64,000 bases of DNA from Rotaria macrura. Taxonomy: Eukaryota > Rotifera > Eurotatoria > Philodinida > Philodinidae. Made by a program: the position numbers and the translations under genes. Every line of letters begins with the position of its first letter. Position 1 is the first letter of the stretch. This document shows positions 27,423 to 39,300 of this stretch, in pieces. Where the stretch lies: assembly GCA_900239685.1 (NCBI GenBank), contig OENT01000080.1:99450-163449 (forward strand), given 5' to 3'. A model generated the notes under the pieces. That model made no database searches. It worked only from the letters and a program-made list of their open reading frames with translations, and was not told the DNA's origin.

Positions 27423-27859
27423 AAAACGTCCATTATTCCCCTTTTGTGCACGTTTGATCACGTTGCAAGCCGAAAAAAATGCGTAAATGCATAACAGAAA
27501 GAGAAAAAACGTCGTTCTTTTGATAGCCGTTATCGGTGACAAGATTATAAAAAGATTTCTTAGGTATCGAAAAAGCACCCACTTTTTCTCTTTATTTTAT
27601 GCATTTACACGATCTTTTCTGCTGAAAATACTCTTAAACGTTCAGGAAAGGGGGGTAATGGATGTTTTTCGCTCACAACCGGGAACCCCGATAGTCATCC
27701 AATCATGCCCATTTTCTCTTAATTTTTCGTTTAATTTTGTGCGTTTAAACGGGTTTTTGAAAAATTTTGTTTGCTTGGGTAAGAGAGCCATTTTGACTAT
27801 ATCCTTACTTTTGAAAGAGTAGAAGGAACGAAAATGTAACGTCTGAAGAAACACTTGAA

Positions 27860-29240
27860 AGTTTATGCTCTAATGATAAAATAAAGTTTTTCATATAATA
27901 GTGGCAAAGCTTAATTCGTGAAATAGTCTCTAGTTTGTACTGTATCTTGAAGTGCGTTTTCACACACAAAGAAAAAATATATAACCGTTCAATATAATGA
28001 CATTCTTTCAAGATTTCTGAAATGCTCGAGTAAAAGGCATATGCAAAGAAAAATGGGAAAACATTTTCCACTTTATCTTAAACAAGCATTTTTCCTAGTA
28101 GGAAGCGTTGACAAATTTTGAAAAATCTATATCCGAAAGAAAAATCGTTTCATATATGAAAGAGCGAACTGGAGACTATCCTACTGTCGATTTACATCAT
28201 TTTCATGATTTTCGAGATAACTCTTTTTTTAAAGGGTTAGCGTTCTAAACAATAAACTCTCTCCTTGAATCGAAATTTACCTGTAAGAGCAGGAAGTCAT
28301 GAAAACATATCTATTTTCTTAATTTCATTTCTCCTTGATAAGTATGAATCTATTTAAGGCGAACCATTTCTGCTAAACAGAAACAATTTCTCTATTGATT
28401 GGTCCTATTGTTTACTGCTACCATATATACGATAATCCGCACCTTCACTATTTTTGAAATGTAACCCATGTATTAGCACTGAAGTTCTCAAATTTTATTG
28501 AACTTATGAAATTTTCATTCTTAAAACTCTTTCTTCAGAGATTATCAATTACAAGAATGATGGCTAGCATTTAATATTTCAAATAAAGTTGGCTCATCTA
28601 TTTTATGCATGATATGACGATGAGGATATAATTTTTTATATTATGCAAAATATTTTAATAAATTGTTTTTGAAAATCTAATTCTTCATCAAATCCATGAA
28701 AATTGATGAGTAACATATTTTTAAGAGCATCTGTGTCAAACGAAAATGATATCTTACTATAGAGAAATGAGTTGTTTTTATTTGTTTTTGTTTTGCTCTA
28801 ATTTCCACGTGAGTATACTAAGGCAACGTTACTATTTTCTTTCATCGACTTGATCAAGGAGAGCGTAAGAACGACAAAAAAATATACCCAACATAAGGAG
28901 GTAGAGTGTGATTCAACTTGTGACTAATTTTGAGCATTTGAAAAATATGTTGAATATTATGCATCATCGTCTACTTAAGAAATGTATTGCAAATTGGAAA
29001 AAACCCTGGCATTTTATAAGTAACAAATTGGATAATTTTCTTCCTTGTCGTCAACATTGGCATATAAGTTTTCATATTACCTGTGACTTTTTCACAAAAG
29101 AAAAGCATTTGTTGTTACAATATTAGTCATTGAAAATATCCAAGTCATTCCGACATCAAAATCGATCAACAATAGCAACAGGGAAATAATCATCGTGTTA
29201 CGGTAGATTATAGTATAAGATTATTATTTCATACTACGAT
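27860..29240. other. Intergenic, nothing supported
   Basis: A 72-codon frame at 28908-29126 (+) starts at GTG, has no domain, and probably lies in the 5' flank of the next gene. Confidence 0.5.
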
Positions 29241-29249
29241 ATCAAGTAA

Positions 29250-31755
29250 ATGAATCGACAAATTAATCCATATTATGATAAGACGATCATTAAACGTCTT
29301 AAAATCCTATTTCTTTTAATATCAATACTAATTATTAGTATCGTAGTCGAATTAATATTCAGTTGTATTTCACATTATCGTCCTAAAATATCAATAATAG
29401 AACGAATTACAATACCAATAATATCAGCATGGTTGTTAGGCACTGTAGTCATAGGAACGGTATGCTTTATAGTATGCTTCGGAATCTTGTTCATGGTATC
29501 TTCCAATGGCTTATTCAATATTTTAATAACACTTCTAAAAGTCTTTTACTTATTTCAACCATTTATTGATATGATCAATTTAATTTGGATTTACCAATAT
29601 AGCATAATATATTCAAATGTAGAAAATGTATCAATTTCAAATGACGCATGTGAAAAAATAACACATCTATCGATAAAATTTATTCTTTGTTTTCACATGG
29701 CTTCACTTCGTCTAATAATCAATTCTGATTTTGTGTGTCGAAAATGTCATTTCAGATGGAAAAGAAAACTTCTTTGTTTATTCGATTTAATGCTTTTCAT
29801 ATTGGTTAGTGCTAGCCTTCTTCAGTATTCAACACGATATTCATATCTTGTCGGACAAAAGCTAATACTAATTTTCTTAATTTACCAGTTAAATGACGTT
29901 GCTTATAATGAAAATTTTTGGATAGATTCGAGCATTTGGCATAGACAAATGAAAAACAAATCTAAGTTGAGGTTTTTAAAAAAATTAATTACTCCATTCA
30001 TCGATCGATTCATTGATAAAGACGAATATGTTTTTTCAAAACTAATTCATTTAATACTCTCCTCAAGATTCTTATTATTATTATCTGCTGTTTATTTATT
30101 TCCTGTTTGTGTATTCGAAAAAACAATCAGGAATGACAGCCATACGTTTTTTTCTATCAAGCATCTTGACAGTTTTCTAAAATCAAATGGATTTATTTTA
30201 ATAATATATGCATTTATCGCTTGTCTTCTATGCTGGGATACATTACAAAGTATGAATACACTCAATCGATATGGATTTTTACGATTCTGTATTGGCTTTA
30301 ACCTTTCACTTGAAACACAATCAAATGATGTGATTTCTCACTCACAAATAGGCACAGCAACAACAGTTGCAGAACATGATAGGTGAGCTTTTCTTTCTTG
30401 AGAGGCAAAATGTCTTTTAAAGAGTCAATTTCAATAAAAGAAAGTATGCCTATTTCTTCAGATCCTAATTTTAACATCATCAAAGATTTCGACCAGTATT
30501 ATCGAACTGGTTCTAAAACTCACTTCGAAATGCCTCAAAATTGCTTCAATTTTTGAAAGAACCTTTTTAATTAAACAAATGCAACGAGTGAGACTTGATA
30601 GAAGGTTCGTAGTCTTCTTTTGAGTGGTAATGGAAGAGATGTAGACTATCCTTCACTGTAATTGTGTTAGTAGGAAAAAGGAATTTTCAGAATGAAGAGA
30701 AGCCAAGCAGAGGTGTCACTTTTGCGTTCTGTGTCCAAAAACGAGGAATGCATTACAAAAACTCATAAAACTGCTAGAAATAATATATACCAACATCACC
30801 GTACTGAAATAATGTTTAAAAACGCAGTTTGAGACTCGTTCCCATCCCCGGGGACAAATGCTCGAGAACGGGAACACTGACACTTCTAGATCCAAGTAAC
30901 TTTGAAATTTTTTTCGAGACGTTCAGAACATCGTTTTTTGGCATGAAAATGCCCGCCTTCTACTAGTGCTGTTAATTGTTTTGTCTGAATAGGCATTCAG
31001 GATGTAAATTATGGACGTTTATCACGTCGCATTGGCTTATTAGATCACGACTAGTACTCATGTGGAGGCCAAAACAGACTTGTGTGATATGTTTGGAAAG
31101 AAAAGATTCACATGAGTTCAATGGTCTACGCAATGCTAACTGTCGACATGAAAATCGATCATTCTGTAATTTGTGTGCATTTAATCATGTTGAAAATACC
31201 TTTCAAATAACATTTACCGACGATATTACTTGTCTTGAGCCCGATTGCAATGCTAAACTTGATTATAATACAGTGAAATCGATTCTATCATTAAATGGAG
31301 ACACTAAATTTGTTGAAAGATACGAAAGATATGTGATCTATCATCAGTTAGAACAAATGGATGAGTTCATTTGGTGTTCAAATGCATTATGTAATGCTGG
31401 ACAATTAAATGATGGCGGTGCTCAAAACAATATAGTTACTTGTTTTATGTGTCATCAAAAAACATGTTTTACTCATAAAATAGAATGGCATACTGGATTA
31501 ACTTGTGAACAATTCGATATGATTACGGATCCAGTTTGTGAGAGTAGTCGAAAGTGGATTGTTGAAAATTCTAAAAAATGCCCCAATTGCCCATATCAAA
31601 TAGAGAAAAATGATGGATGTGATCATATGATTTGCATTAAATGTCGTCATGAATTTTGTTGGTCATGTTTAGCTGCATTTCAAGCTATACGAAAAGAAGG
31701 AAATCATCGACATAATTCATTTTGTAAACACTATGCTCCATACGATGAGCACTAG
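29250..31755 (+). CDS. Multi-pass membrane RBR-type E3 ubiquitin ligase
   Basis: Exon 1 (29250-30382) starts at ATG and encodes about eight hydrophobic helices (roughly residues 18-40, 52-80, 88-115, 140-157, 172-190, 198-215, 268-288, 308-328). Its donor AG|GTGAGC joins in phase to exon 2 (30993-31755), giving 631 residues. Exon 2 encodes RING1 (Cys408-x2-Cys411 onwards), an in-between-RING domain (~506-550, CSNALC, CFMC, CFTHKIEWH) and RING2 (Cys574-Cys603) with the active Cys587 in the GCDHM motif, the residue that carries ubiquitin as a thioester in this family. So it should transfer ubiquitin at a membrane. Known membrane RBR proteins (RNF19, RNF144) have helices after the RBR; here they precede it. 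The 610-nt intron is long for this window. If the join is wrong, there are two genes: a membrane protein ending at 30386 and an RBR protein starting near 31060. Confidence 0.75.
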
Positions 31756-31810
31756 TATGTTTTCACGAAATTTTGAATTAGATTTGAAAAATTATTTGGC
31801 AATGAATATC

Positions 31811-31816
31811 AATAAA
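31811..31816 (+). promoter_or_regulatory. Polyadenylation signal AATAAA of the RBR gene
   Basis: AATAAA 55 bases after the TAG stop at 31753-31755. Confidence 0.6.
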
Positions 31817-31819
31817 GTT

Positions 31820-33465
31820 CAGCTAACAATATTAAGAACGTGTTAGAATAAATTTTAAAAAAATGAAAGAATTTTAAAACAATCATTTATATTCCGGTAA
31901 AATCCTTCTTGTTGTAAACCTCATCGGGACCGTTCAAAAATGTTTACTATCCGAAGATGTTCGTTATTGGGAGTTAAATGCATGATTAAATGTAAAACAA
32001 AAAAGACTCCTACATATATGTTTCTGTTCACCTAGTTATTTTCATATAGGTGATTTCGATTGTGCGATTTTTCACTCACAATAAGGAGTTCGATTAAGAA
32101 AATCGTCTAATGCTATTGTCTCTCTCTCTCCGTCTCTATTAATTTTCTGCTTTATGTTTCAAAATATTTAGCAGAAAACATTATATATTTTTGGTCGAGT
32201 TAATTTTTGATCAACATTATTCTCATTGTTACAATTTTACACGAGTGAGATTTTTTCTTTCAAAGTAAGTCGTTGCATTGATATACCATGCCAACGAACG
32301 ATTTCTCTTTCTCTGGAGGAGCTCTGCGATAAACAGATATTTTTCTTTGCAAACTGATTGTATTGCACAAAAGTTTTTTTTCCATCTAAGTACCAAACTA
32401 CGTATAGTATAGTTGTATGATGTCACTATAATAGTAATCAATAATAGATTTAATGAAGCAATATTAAAAATACATCATTAAAGAAAATACATCTTTCCCA
32501 TCGATGTATATGTAATTACAATGATTCCAATTTGTTTGAAGTTCCCCTTCTTCATATTTTGCTTGAGCAATACGAATAATATTTTCATGAATCAGAAGAT
32601 ATATGCATGTTTCATAGTGTACAGTACTATCTCATCCGTTGGTCGGTGCGATAAGTGTTCATTGTATTGCACTCAAATGTGTCTTGATATTATCCTAATT
32701 TCGAGCGACGAGACTTGTCTAATTTGAATCTAATCCTTTAGTTTGCTCTGTCGATCTTGTCTCCGTTGTTTGACAAAGAGCAGAATACAGCTCTTGAGAA
32801 TGAGAATCTCTAGGACGAAATATAGATCCTACGCTTACGTGATGATTATAGTTTATGAATTCTATTGTTTCTAGTCTGAAAAAATGTATTGTGCTGTGAA
32901 ATTTGATTGAACCCTTATTTTTACGAAGAAAAGCCTTGTTGGAAGGAGATTCATAGTTATGATGTAGAAAATTGATTTTTATGAAAAAGCGACTTGTAAG
33001 TTACGAGTCGTAACTTCACTAGTAAGTCTAACGCCATCTCTAGCCAGATAATGATGGCTTCGTCGTCAGATGATGCTATTCAAATATCATGGGAAAACCA
33101 CTGAACTGAAATCAAAGTATCAATATTCGTAGTAGAAATTTCTCTGAAGTCTGCTGAATTGTTATGTTTAACTAAAAGGGAGCCAATGCAGAAATTCAGG
33201 TTAATTGTTTTTTACAAAAGTAACTCAACTCTTGTAAACTTACAATAATTTTCTGTTCGTAGATCTCAATCTAACAATTTGCATGATTACAACGACTTAT
33301 TGTATTCTTAAGACATGTCTAGTGAAAAATAACAATAAGTTTTCATTCGAATGAATGAGATGCATTCAATTATGAGAATTAAATTCAAGTTGTAAACATG
33401 TCCAGCGTGCATCTATATTTCCTAGGCACAACATACAATACAACAGCGGTAGAAACAAAGAAGTA
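31820..33465. other. Intergenic, nothing supported
   Basis: Between two converging genes. It holds a short TC-rich tract near 32,120 and frames at 32229-32441 (-) and 32521-32727 (+) without recognisable motifs. Confidence 0.5.
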
Positions 33466-33470
33466 AAGCA

Positions 33471-36372
33471 TCAGAAAGAACGAGAAGGAGGCACTGGTTG
33501 ATATGATGGTAAATGGTACATATTAGCCCAAACATGTGAGAGGCACACAGAGGCATGAAATCGAAAGAATATTTGGAGTGGCGTAGCAATTGCAGCAATG
33601 ATTGACCATGGAACAACATGGTAAAAAGCTAGTTGAAATGGATTTGCCTCATGTTTAGTTGTTGTTGTCGTCTTTTCAAACCAAAGACTCAGATCGAGCA
33701 TGACCATCAGCGTGATCATTTCACGTGCTGGATATTCAGGTTTAGGTGTTCGTTTTAAACGTTTGCGCAATGCAAGCAGAATAAACAATGCATGAACAGT
33801 ACCTTCGACGAACTCTAGAAGAAATAGAATCAGTGAGTGCGGTCGATATCGATTTAATTTAAAAATCAGCTGGGTTGGAAAATCAATAGAATATTTTATG
33901 GATTCGTCCACAAAAAATATTAATGTCTCAGCTCAGCATGAGCATATCATACCTAAAATAATGATTGCTACTTTAACATAGGCGACCCATGTTGATGAAT
34001 TCAGGTTACTAATAATAGCAAAAGCACTGAAAATAGAATATAAATAGATGCCAGTTAGCGAGACAATTATCAGAACATCATCGAAACCTATTTGAAAGAA
34101 AACAGAAACATGTTCACAAATGTCTTGGTCTTTTGCTGTTTTCTCACGTGTTGTCGTTCGACGATAGCTCAATTTGCGAATTTTTATTAATGACCATATT
34201 GTAGCGCATAAAGAAACACTCAATAGACATAAATTAACGATTTCAAGAATGGCAATACTGTAGTCTATCTTTGCCGAACTCGTTGATTCCAAATGGAATG
34301 AACCATGAATAGCAGCCATCGTACTAGGTTTAACTGAAGTAATTGAATATTGTGTGTGTGGTGTTGTTTCATTAGTCGAAAAAATGATATGCGAATGATT
34401 GTAAGTCGTATCAGATAAAATGGATGACATTAAATGAGTGGCATCACCGATTTTATTTCGAAAAATAGCATAGAGCAGCGTAGATACCAGTGTAAACGAG
34501 AAGCAGATCATTCCAGCAAAGAGACCTTTGACAGAGGCGTGACAATTCACTGTAAAAACATTTTTCGTCGAATCTTTATCCGATATTTTATGCGAAAACT
34601 TTTTGCCAATATTTTCCCAGATAAGAAAAAACAACTAGGTAAATTCAACAACAATGAATATTAATGCATCAAAGACGAGTCACGCTTACTGTTAGACACA
34701 TAAGACTGAATTCGATCGTACATGGATACAGAAGAGGTTTCATTCTCACATAACCTTCCCGAATGACAGTACTAACTGTTGATCCATTGATAAGTAAATT
34801 TGAACAGCCAGAATGAATGAATGGTAGTCGATAAATCAGACTGGCTGTGTTTTCATGTCCTATTCCTTTTCGTTGCGAGCAAGTAGAAGAAAGCCGTAGA
34901 GGCTGAAACTCATAAATGCTCACCTTTATTCAAGTGACCAGCAGTACTATTATTTTGTGCTGTACTTCTTCCATGATCATCTAACTCACCAATTTCGGAA
35001 ATAGTTTCAATTACAACCATGCGGAACCTATAATAATATATCATAGAAAACTGTATTGTAATAATCAAAATCGGAAAAGAAATTGTCCGACATCATTTCC
35101 GATATCATATTCGTGTCAATGAATGGCAGAGAAAAAACAAGCCATCCTCATTGGAAGTAACCAGGAACCTACCAAACACATAAGTTAGTCACTACAATAT
35201 GAATCACTGCCAAACGAGCTAGACTTTCATGGGCTCGAATGATGAGCTAAATCATGATCGATTTTTGTTTTATGATTCATTTTCGTCGTAAGAGGAAATA
35301 ACATACGTTTGACTGTTTGAAAACGAAAAAGAACTGAATGAAACTGAAGAGTAACCGCGAGCTATCGTCCATCACAGCTGTCCAACGTGTACATGGACGA
35401 TTTTCTAGGTTGCTTAGAATCGATAAACTTGAATGAATGACTGTGCCAAGACAGAAAACTAGAACGACGATTTTAGATAAAAAGTATTGGTCAATATTTT
35501 GAAGTTTAGCTTACTTCCGATGCCAACACGAGTATACAGACCCCCAACAAGTGAATTATCATCGTAATTGTAACCAATAACATGTTGAACAATACTGTTT
35601 CTTCGATGACGAACATAAGCTCGTAGATGATGTTTTTCGACTGAATCAAGAGCATGTCGTCGAGTCAAAATATTTCGTGTTACATTTGATGGTGATTTTT
35701 CAATTGATGATCGATCTAAGACATTGTCAGAAGAGTTAGACTTGTTGTGTCGATCGCGAAAACTAAGAGTCTCGTCAGCCTCTGTTAATAGTTTAATGGA
35801 ATTTGTCTCTAGTCGTACGTCACCGTTGTCATCCAGTTGATGTTTTTCGACATCGTCCAACAAGTTCAAATTCATATGAGGTGTGGTCAACGATTTTCGA
35901 CTTGTTTCTGACGAAGTTGATGGGACTTTTTCCTGTGTCAGACGAACACCGTTAGTCACATTAATCGGTTTCGAATCCAACCGATACAAATAGTCAGTAG
36001 TAGGAACTTCGACTTTTTTCCGATGACGAATAATATCAATAATGCAGAAGCTAATCCAAATAATCGATACCCAGTATAAATACGTGAAATAAATCTAAGA
36101 TTCAACAAAACCATCATTCTTCATGATTCATATTTCATCTATGAATGTACATGCATGCATACCTCTGCAATATGTTTGATAATTTCAGCTTCTCTTCGTG
36201 GTACAATAGTGAATGCAATAGAAAATGACACACCACCGATAAAGACGACTACGACAAAAATGCTAGTTTTCACAAAGATCACACGAACATCTATGTGCCT
36301 TAACTTGCAAGACGTCTGTCTATTACAGCAGCTCGATTTTTTTCTGTTTTGCAACCTTAGAAGAAAGGTTGC
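33471..36372 (-). CDS. Otopetrin-family proton channel (N-terminal exon missing)
   Basis: Otopetrins are 12-helix plasma-membrane proton channels. Minus-strand exons: 36163-36372 (first helix, no Met, so an upstream exon is needed), 35515-36094, 35307-35458, 35173-35246, 34924-35027, 34690-34865, 33953-34634, 33471-33814. All junctions are GT-AG and keep phase, giving 773 residues plus the missing start. Family marks: GIFCLGTVIH then LLFSFIQFFFVF, ARLAVIHIVVTNLCVW, YPCTIEFSLMCLT-LFFLIWENI, SVKGLFAGM, and near the end MLDLSLWF, VVPWSIIAAIATPLQIFFRFH and ASVCLSHVW. Exon 2 adds a long Ser/Arg/Asp-rich loop (~130 residues) after the second helix, as in other invertebrate otopetrins. It ends at a TGA at 33471-33473. 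The 58-nt intron between 34865 and 34924 is read through by one frame, which hides it. The first acceptor (CTTATAG at 36373) and the 5' end are uncertain. Confidence 0.88.
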
Positions 36373-39300
36373 CTATAAGGAGTCAGTTAACTTTAGATTC
36401 ATTGCAATTTTTCCACAGAAAATATCTAGCGGTTTCGTCTGTAATAAAATAATATCATCGTAGATTGAAGAGATAGACTAATGAAAGTATAAAATATCTT
36501 TTCATGAATAATTTCATGTGCTAGGAATACGAAAAATTTTCCATTGTAGTATGGCGATGTAAAATAAATTTTAGAGTAAAATTCATTGTCAAAATGTTCA
36601 TTTTTCCAGTAATCAGTAGAGCAATTAATTTGCTCGTCTCAACTTTCTTCCGGTTCACATAATTGTGATAGGATCGAAAGTTGAAAATCTTTCATTTTTC
36701 TTTCATGTGTAATGCGCAACGATTTTAAATAGCAGCACTCATCCATACTGAAACATGATAGCATATCAAGAATATGAGGTATTCTATGACAAATAGAAAT
36801 GTCTCGTACTGTCACGAAAAAAAGTTTACTTAGCAGTTACATGACAAAATTCAAGAGGGAAAACTTCAAAAATATAGACATCTTTGACTTTTCTGTATAT
36901 TGACAGAAATAGTACAAGATAAAATATACTTATACAGCGCAGAAGTTCCACATCCCATGATGAGATCTCATAATTATTTGATGTACGGGCTATGAGCATT
37001 GCAGTGGTTATTTCTTCAGTTCTAGTTATGAAACTATACATGTCTTAGTGTGTATGTGTAAATTCTACCAAGACACCATAGCAAATGCATATAGTAATAC
37101 TGCAAAGGACAACAAACTTGCAGTTTATTGTTTGATTTCATCGTAGTAAGAAAAATCATTTGATACCCTTGTTACCAAGATGAAATGGAAAATGTAGATT
37201 AACACGTCAAAAAGGTGAACTATCCCCTTTGTCATTTTTCTATGTCTTTAATTTGAAAGCCAGCTCAACAAATCTTAGTATAATACACGTAAAATTCGAA
37301 GTTTGCATGACAAAGAAAACAATGAATCAATTTATAACGTTATTAATTATATTTTGTCTCTGATCTTAATTGTTATGTCACATGTGATATGAAATTCAAG
37401 GTAACTGTACAGTTCTGTATGAAATATTGCAATCGACTGGACAATATTCAATTCTGATGTGGTAATCAAAAGTGAGTAATAAAAAACACAACTTTTACCC
37501 TGCGGTTTACGCATATAATTGATGCGGAATAGAAATGTCACAAGACATGGTTTTATGTTTGAATATGGTACATGAGTTTTTCTACGAACGTTAGTTCTTG
37601 AACTATGTCATTAAAACGCTTTCTCGGTGAGTTACTTCTTGATCAATTCTTTTAATCCGTTTCAATTCATACTTCTCTGTTTTTAATATTATTCACTGTA
37701 GTATAAGTATAAACCTCTAAAGTATCGTAACTGTAATGGTAACTCATGTTGAAAAATGCAATGTTATCAAAGACAGTACAAAATGTTATTTCTAGAGTCA
37801 TAGAAACGACCTTACTTTTTAGAACTGTGATGAAAATCACATTGAAATACCAATTTTGGCAGAGTACTAGATGCTCTCAACAGATTCACTGAGTACTGAG
37901 AGAATTAAAAGAATACGATGCCAAGAATGTCGTGATATTTTCGTCTCAGTCGATATGTGTTAGTGTCGGAACTAATACCTATTTAGGCCAGAAGTGAATC
38001 GGACTCCTAAAATCAAGAATTCATTTGACTTTGAACCTCTACAATGACATATCTATTCTTAAGAGTCTTGCAGTTGTTGAGTATGAGCTAGAAAACGATT
38101 AATGATCGACGCTCGATAAAAATTGAACATAACTTACCTAAACCGTATAATATACTGAAAATCTTGTAAACGTCTGTGTTCTGATGATTGGTTCTATTCA
38201 GAAAAATAGGAGTAAGATATTATTAGAAGTGATCGTTTTATATTCATTCAAACATTTACAAGATTTCTTCACGTTTTATGGGAATCTACGCATGACATAG
38301 AAACAAATTGTTACTTAAGTGCTAGACGATGTTTATTTGTCACATCAAAGATTCACCGGGTGGCTCTATTTCGGTTTATCTTGGCAACTACTCGTCGATT
38401 TTACGTTGAGAAGTGTTCCTATGAAGTCCCATATCATGTTTGCTTGACATATGCGTAGTATCAATAATATGACTTGAAGTAAACTAATGAACAAAATTTA
38501 TGCACACCATCGGTTAGACTTCTGTTGAAAAATTTAGATACTCATGAGAAAAGCAGTTCGAGTACCTTTCAAATATCACATTCAATATTTATCGGTAAGA
38601 ATTTTTTCCGAAATATTTATATATCTTAGAACAACAAATAAAACAATTTTACTAATAAAACTAACATTGACTAACTATATGATACTCATCGATATCTATG
38701 ACGATGGCTTATCTACCAATTTAAGTTTACATATCATACTACTTGTTTTGTTTTCTGCGTGCTAATTAGACAGCACTTCATTATGATGTATATTGATTCC
38801 CTTGTTCAACAGCTCTTTTCAACATCGTATTCAAAATCACTCAACTAGATAAAGTAGTACTGCTTCTACTGTCTCCTTTTTCTTCAAGTTTACATGTAAT
38901 AATCGTACACTTTTACTCCTAAATAATATGTAATCAAACAATGAGTTGTGTTCAAAACCTCTAGAGATTAATTCAATATTCTAAAAAAAATACTTTTTCT
39001 GCAGAAAAGAACAGTTTTCATGCCATTGTATGAAAAGCTCGAAAAAAAACAAGTGTAGCAAGAGAATAATCAGATCCTTTACATGAACCTTTTTTAATGA
39101 GAAGTCTTCTTAAGTCGCTGACGATGAAATCATTCGAACTGACAACCATCATTTACGCTCACTATAAAACATTCCAAGATCTTAGAGGGACACGGGTAAA
39201 AATCTTGACTCCTCTGGCGCGAGCCTTTGGAGTTAAGTTATGATCATCTTACTGAATTTTCGACAGGATTCTACTAAGATACAGAAAAAAACATCGAACA

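Larger units (their letters stand above)
26880..27800. repeat. Degenerate inverted duplication interrupted by a 361-bp insert
   Basis: Sequence at about 26,880-27,027 reads as the diverged reverse complement of about 27,665-27,810, and 27,413-27,530 of about 27,562-27,660, so the whole is a broken palindrome centred near 27,546. The outer arms also agree as protein: the plus strand of the left arm and the minus strand of the right arm share KQTK-FKN-FK-T-L-EKLRE and WMT. The left arm carries stops; the right arm has a 70-codon minus-strand frame at 27642-27854. The gene family is not recognised. The left arm is split by the segment 27062-27422. Confidence 0.65.

Noticed and set aside
27487..27822. 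111-codon plus-strand frame
   Set aside because: Lies across the centre and right arm of the inverted duplication; the protein-level similarity between arms is on the opposite strand.
34669..34923. Acceptor TTTCAG giving a 21-nt intron in the otopetrin gene
   Set aside because: Too short to splice and out of phase; the acceptor 58 bases after the donor keeps phase and restores the family motif order.
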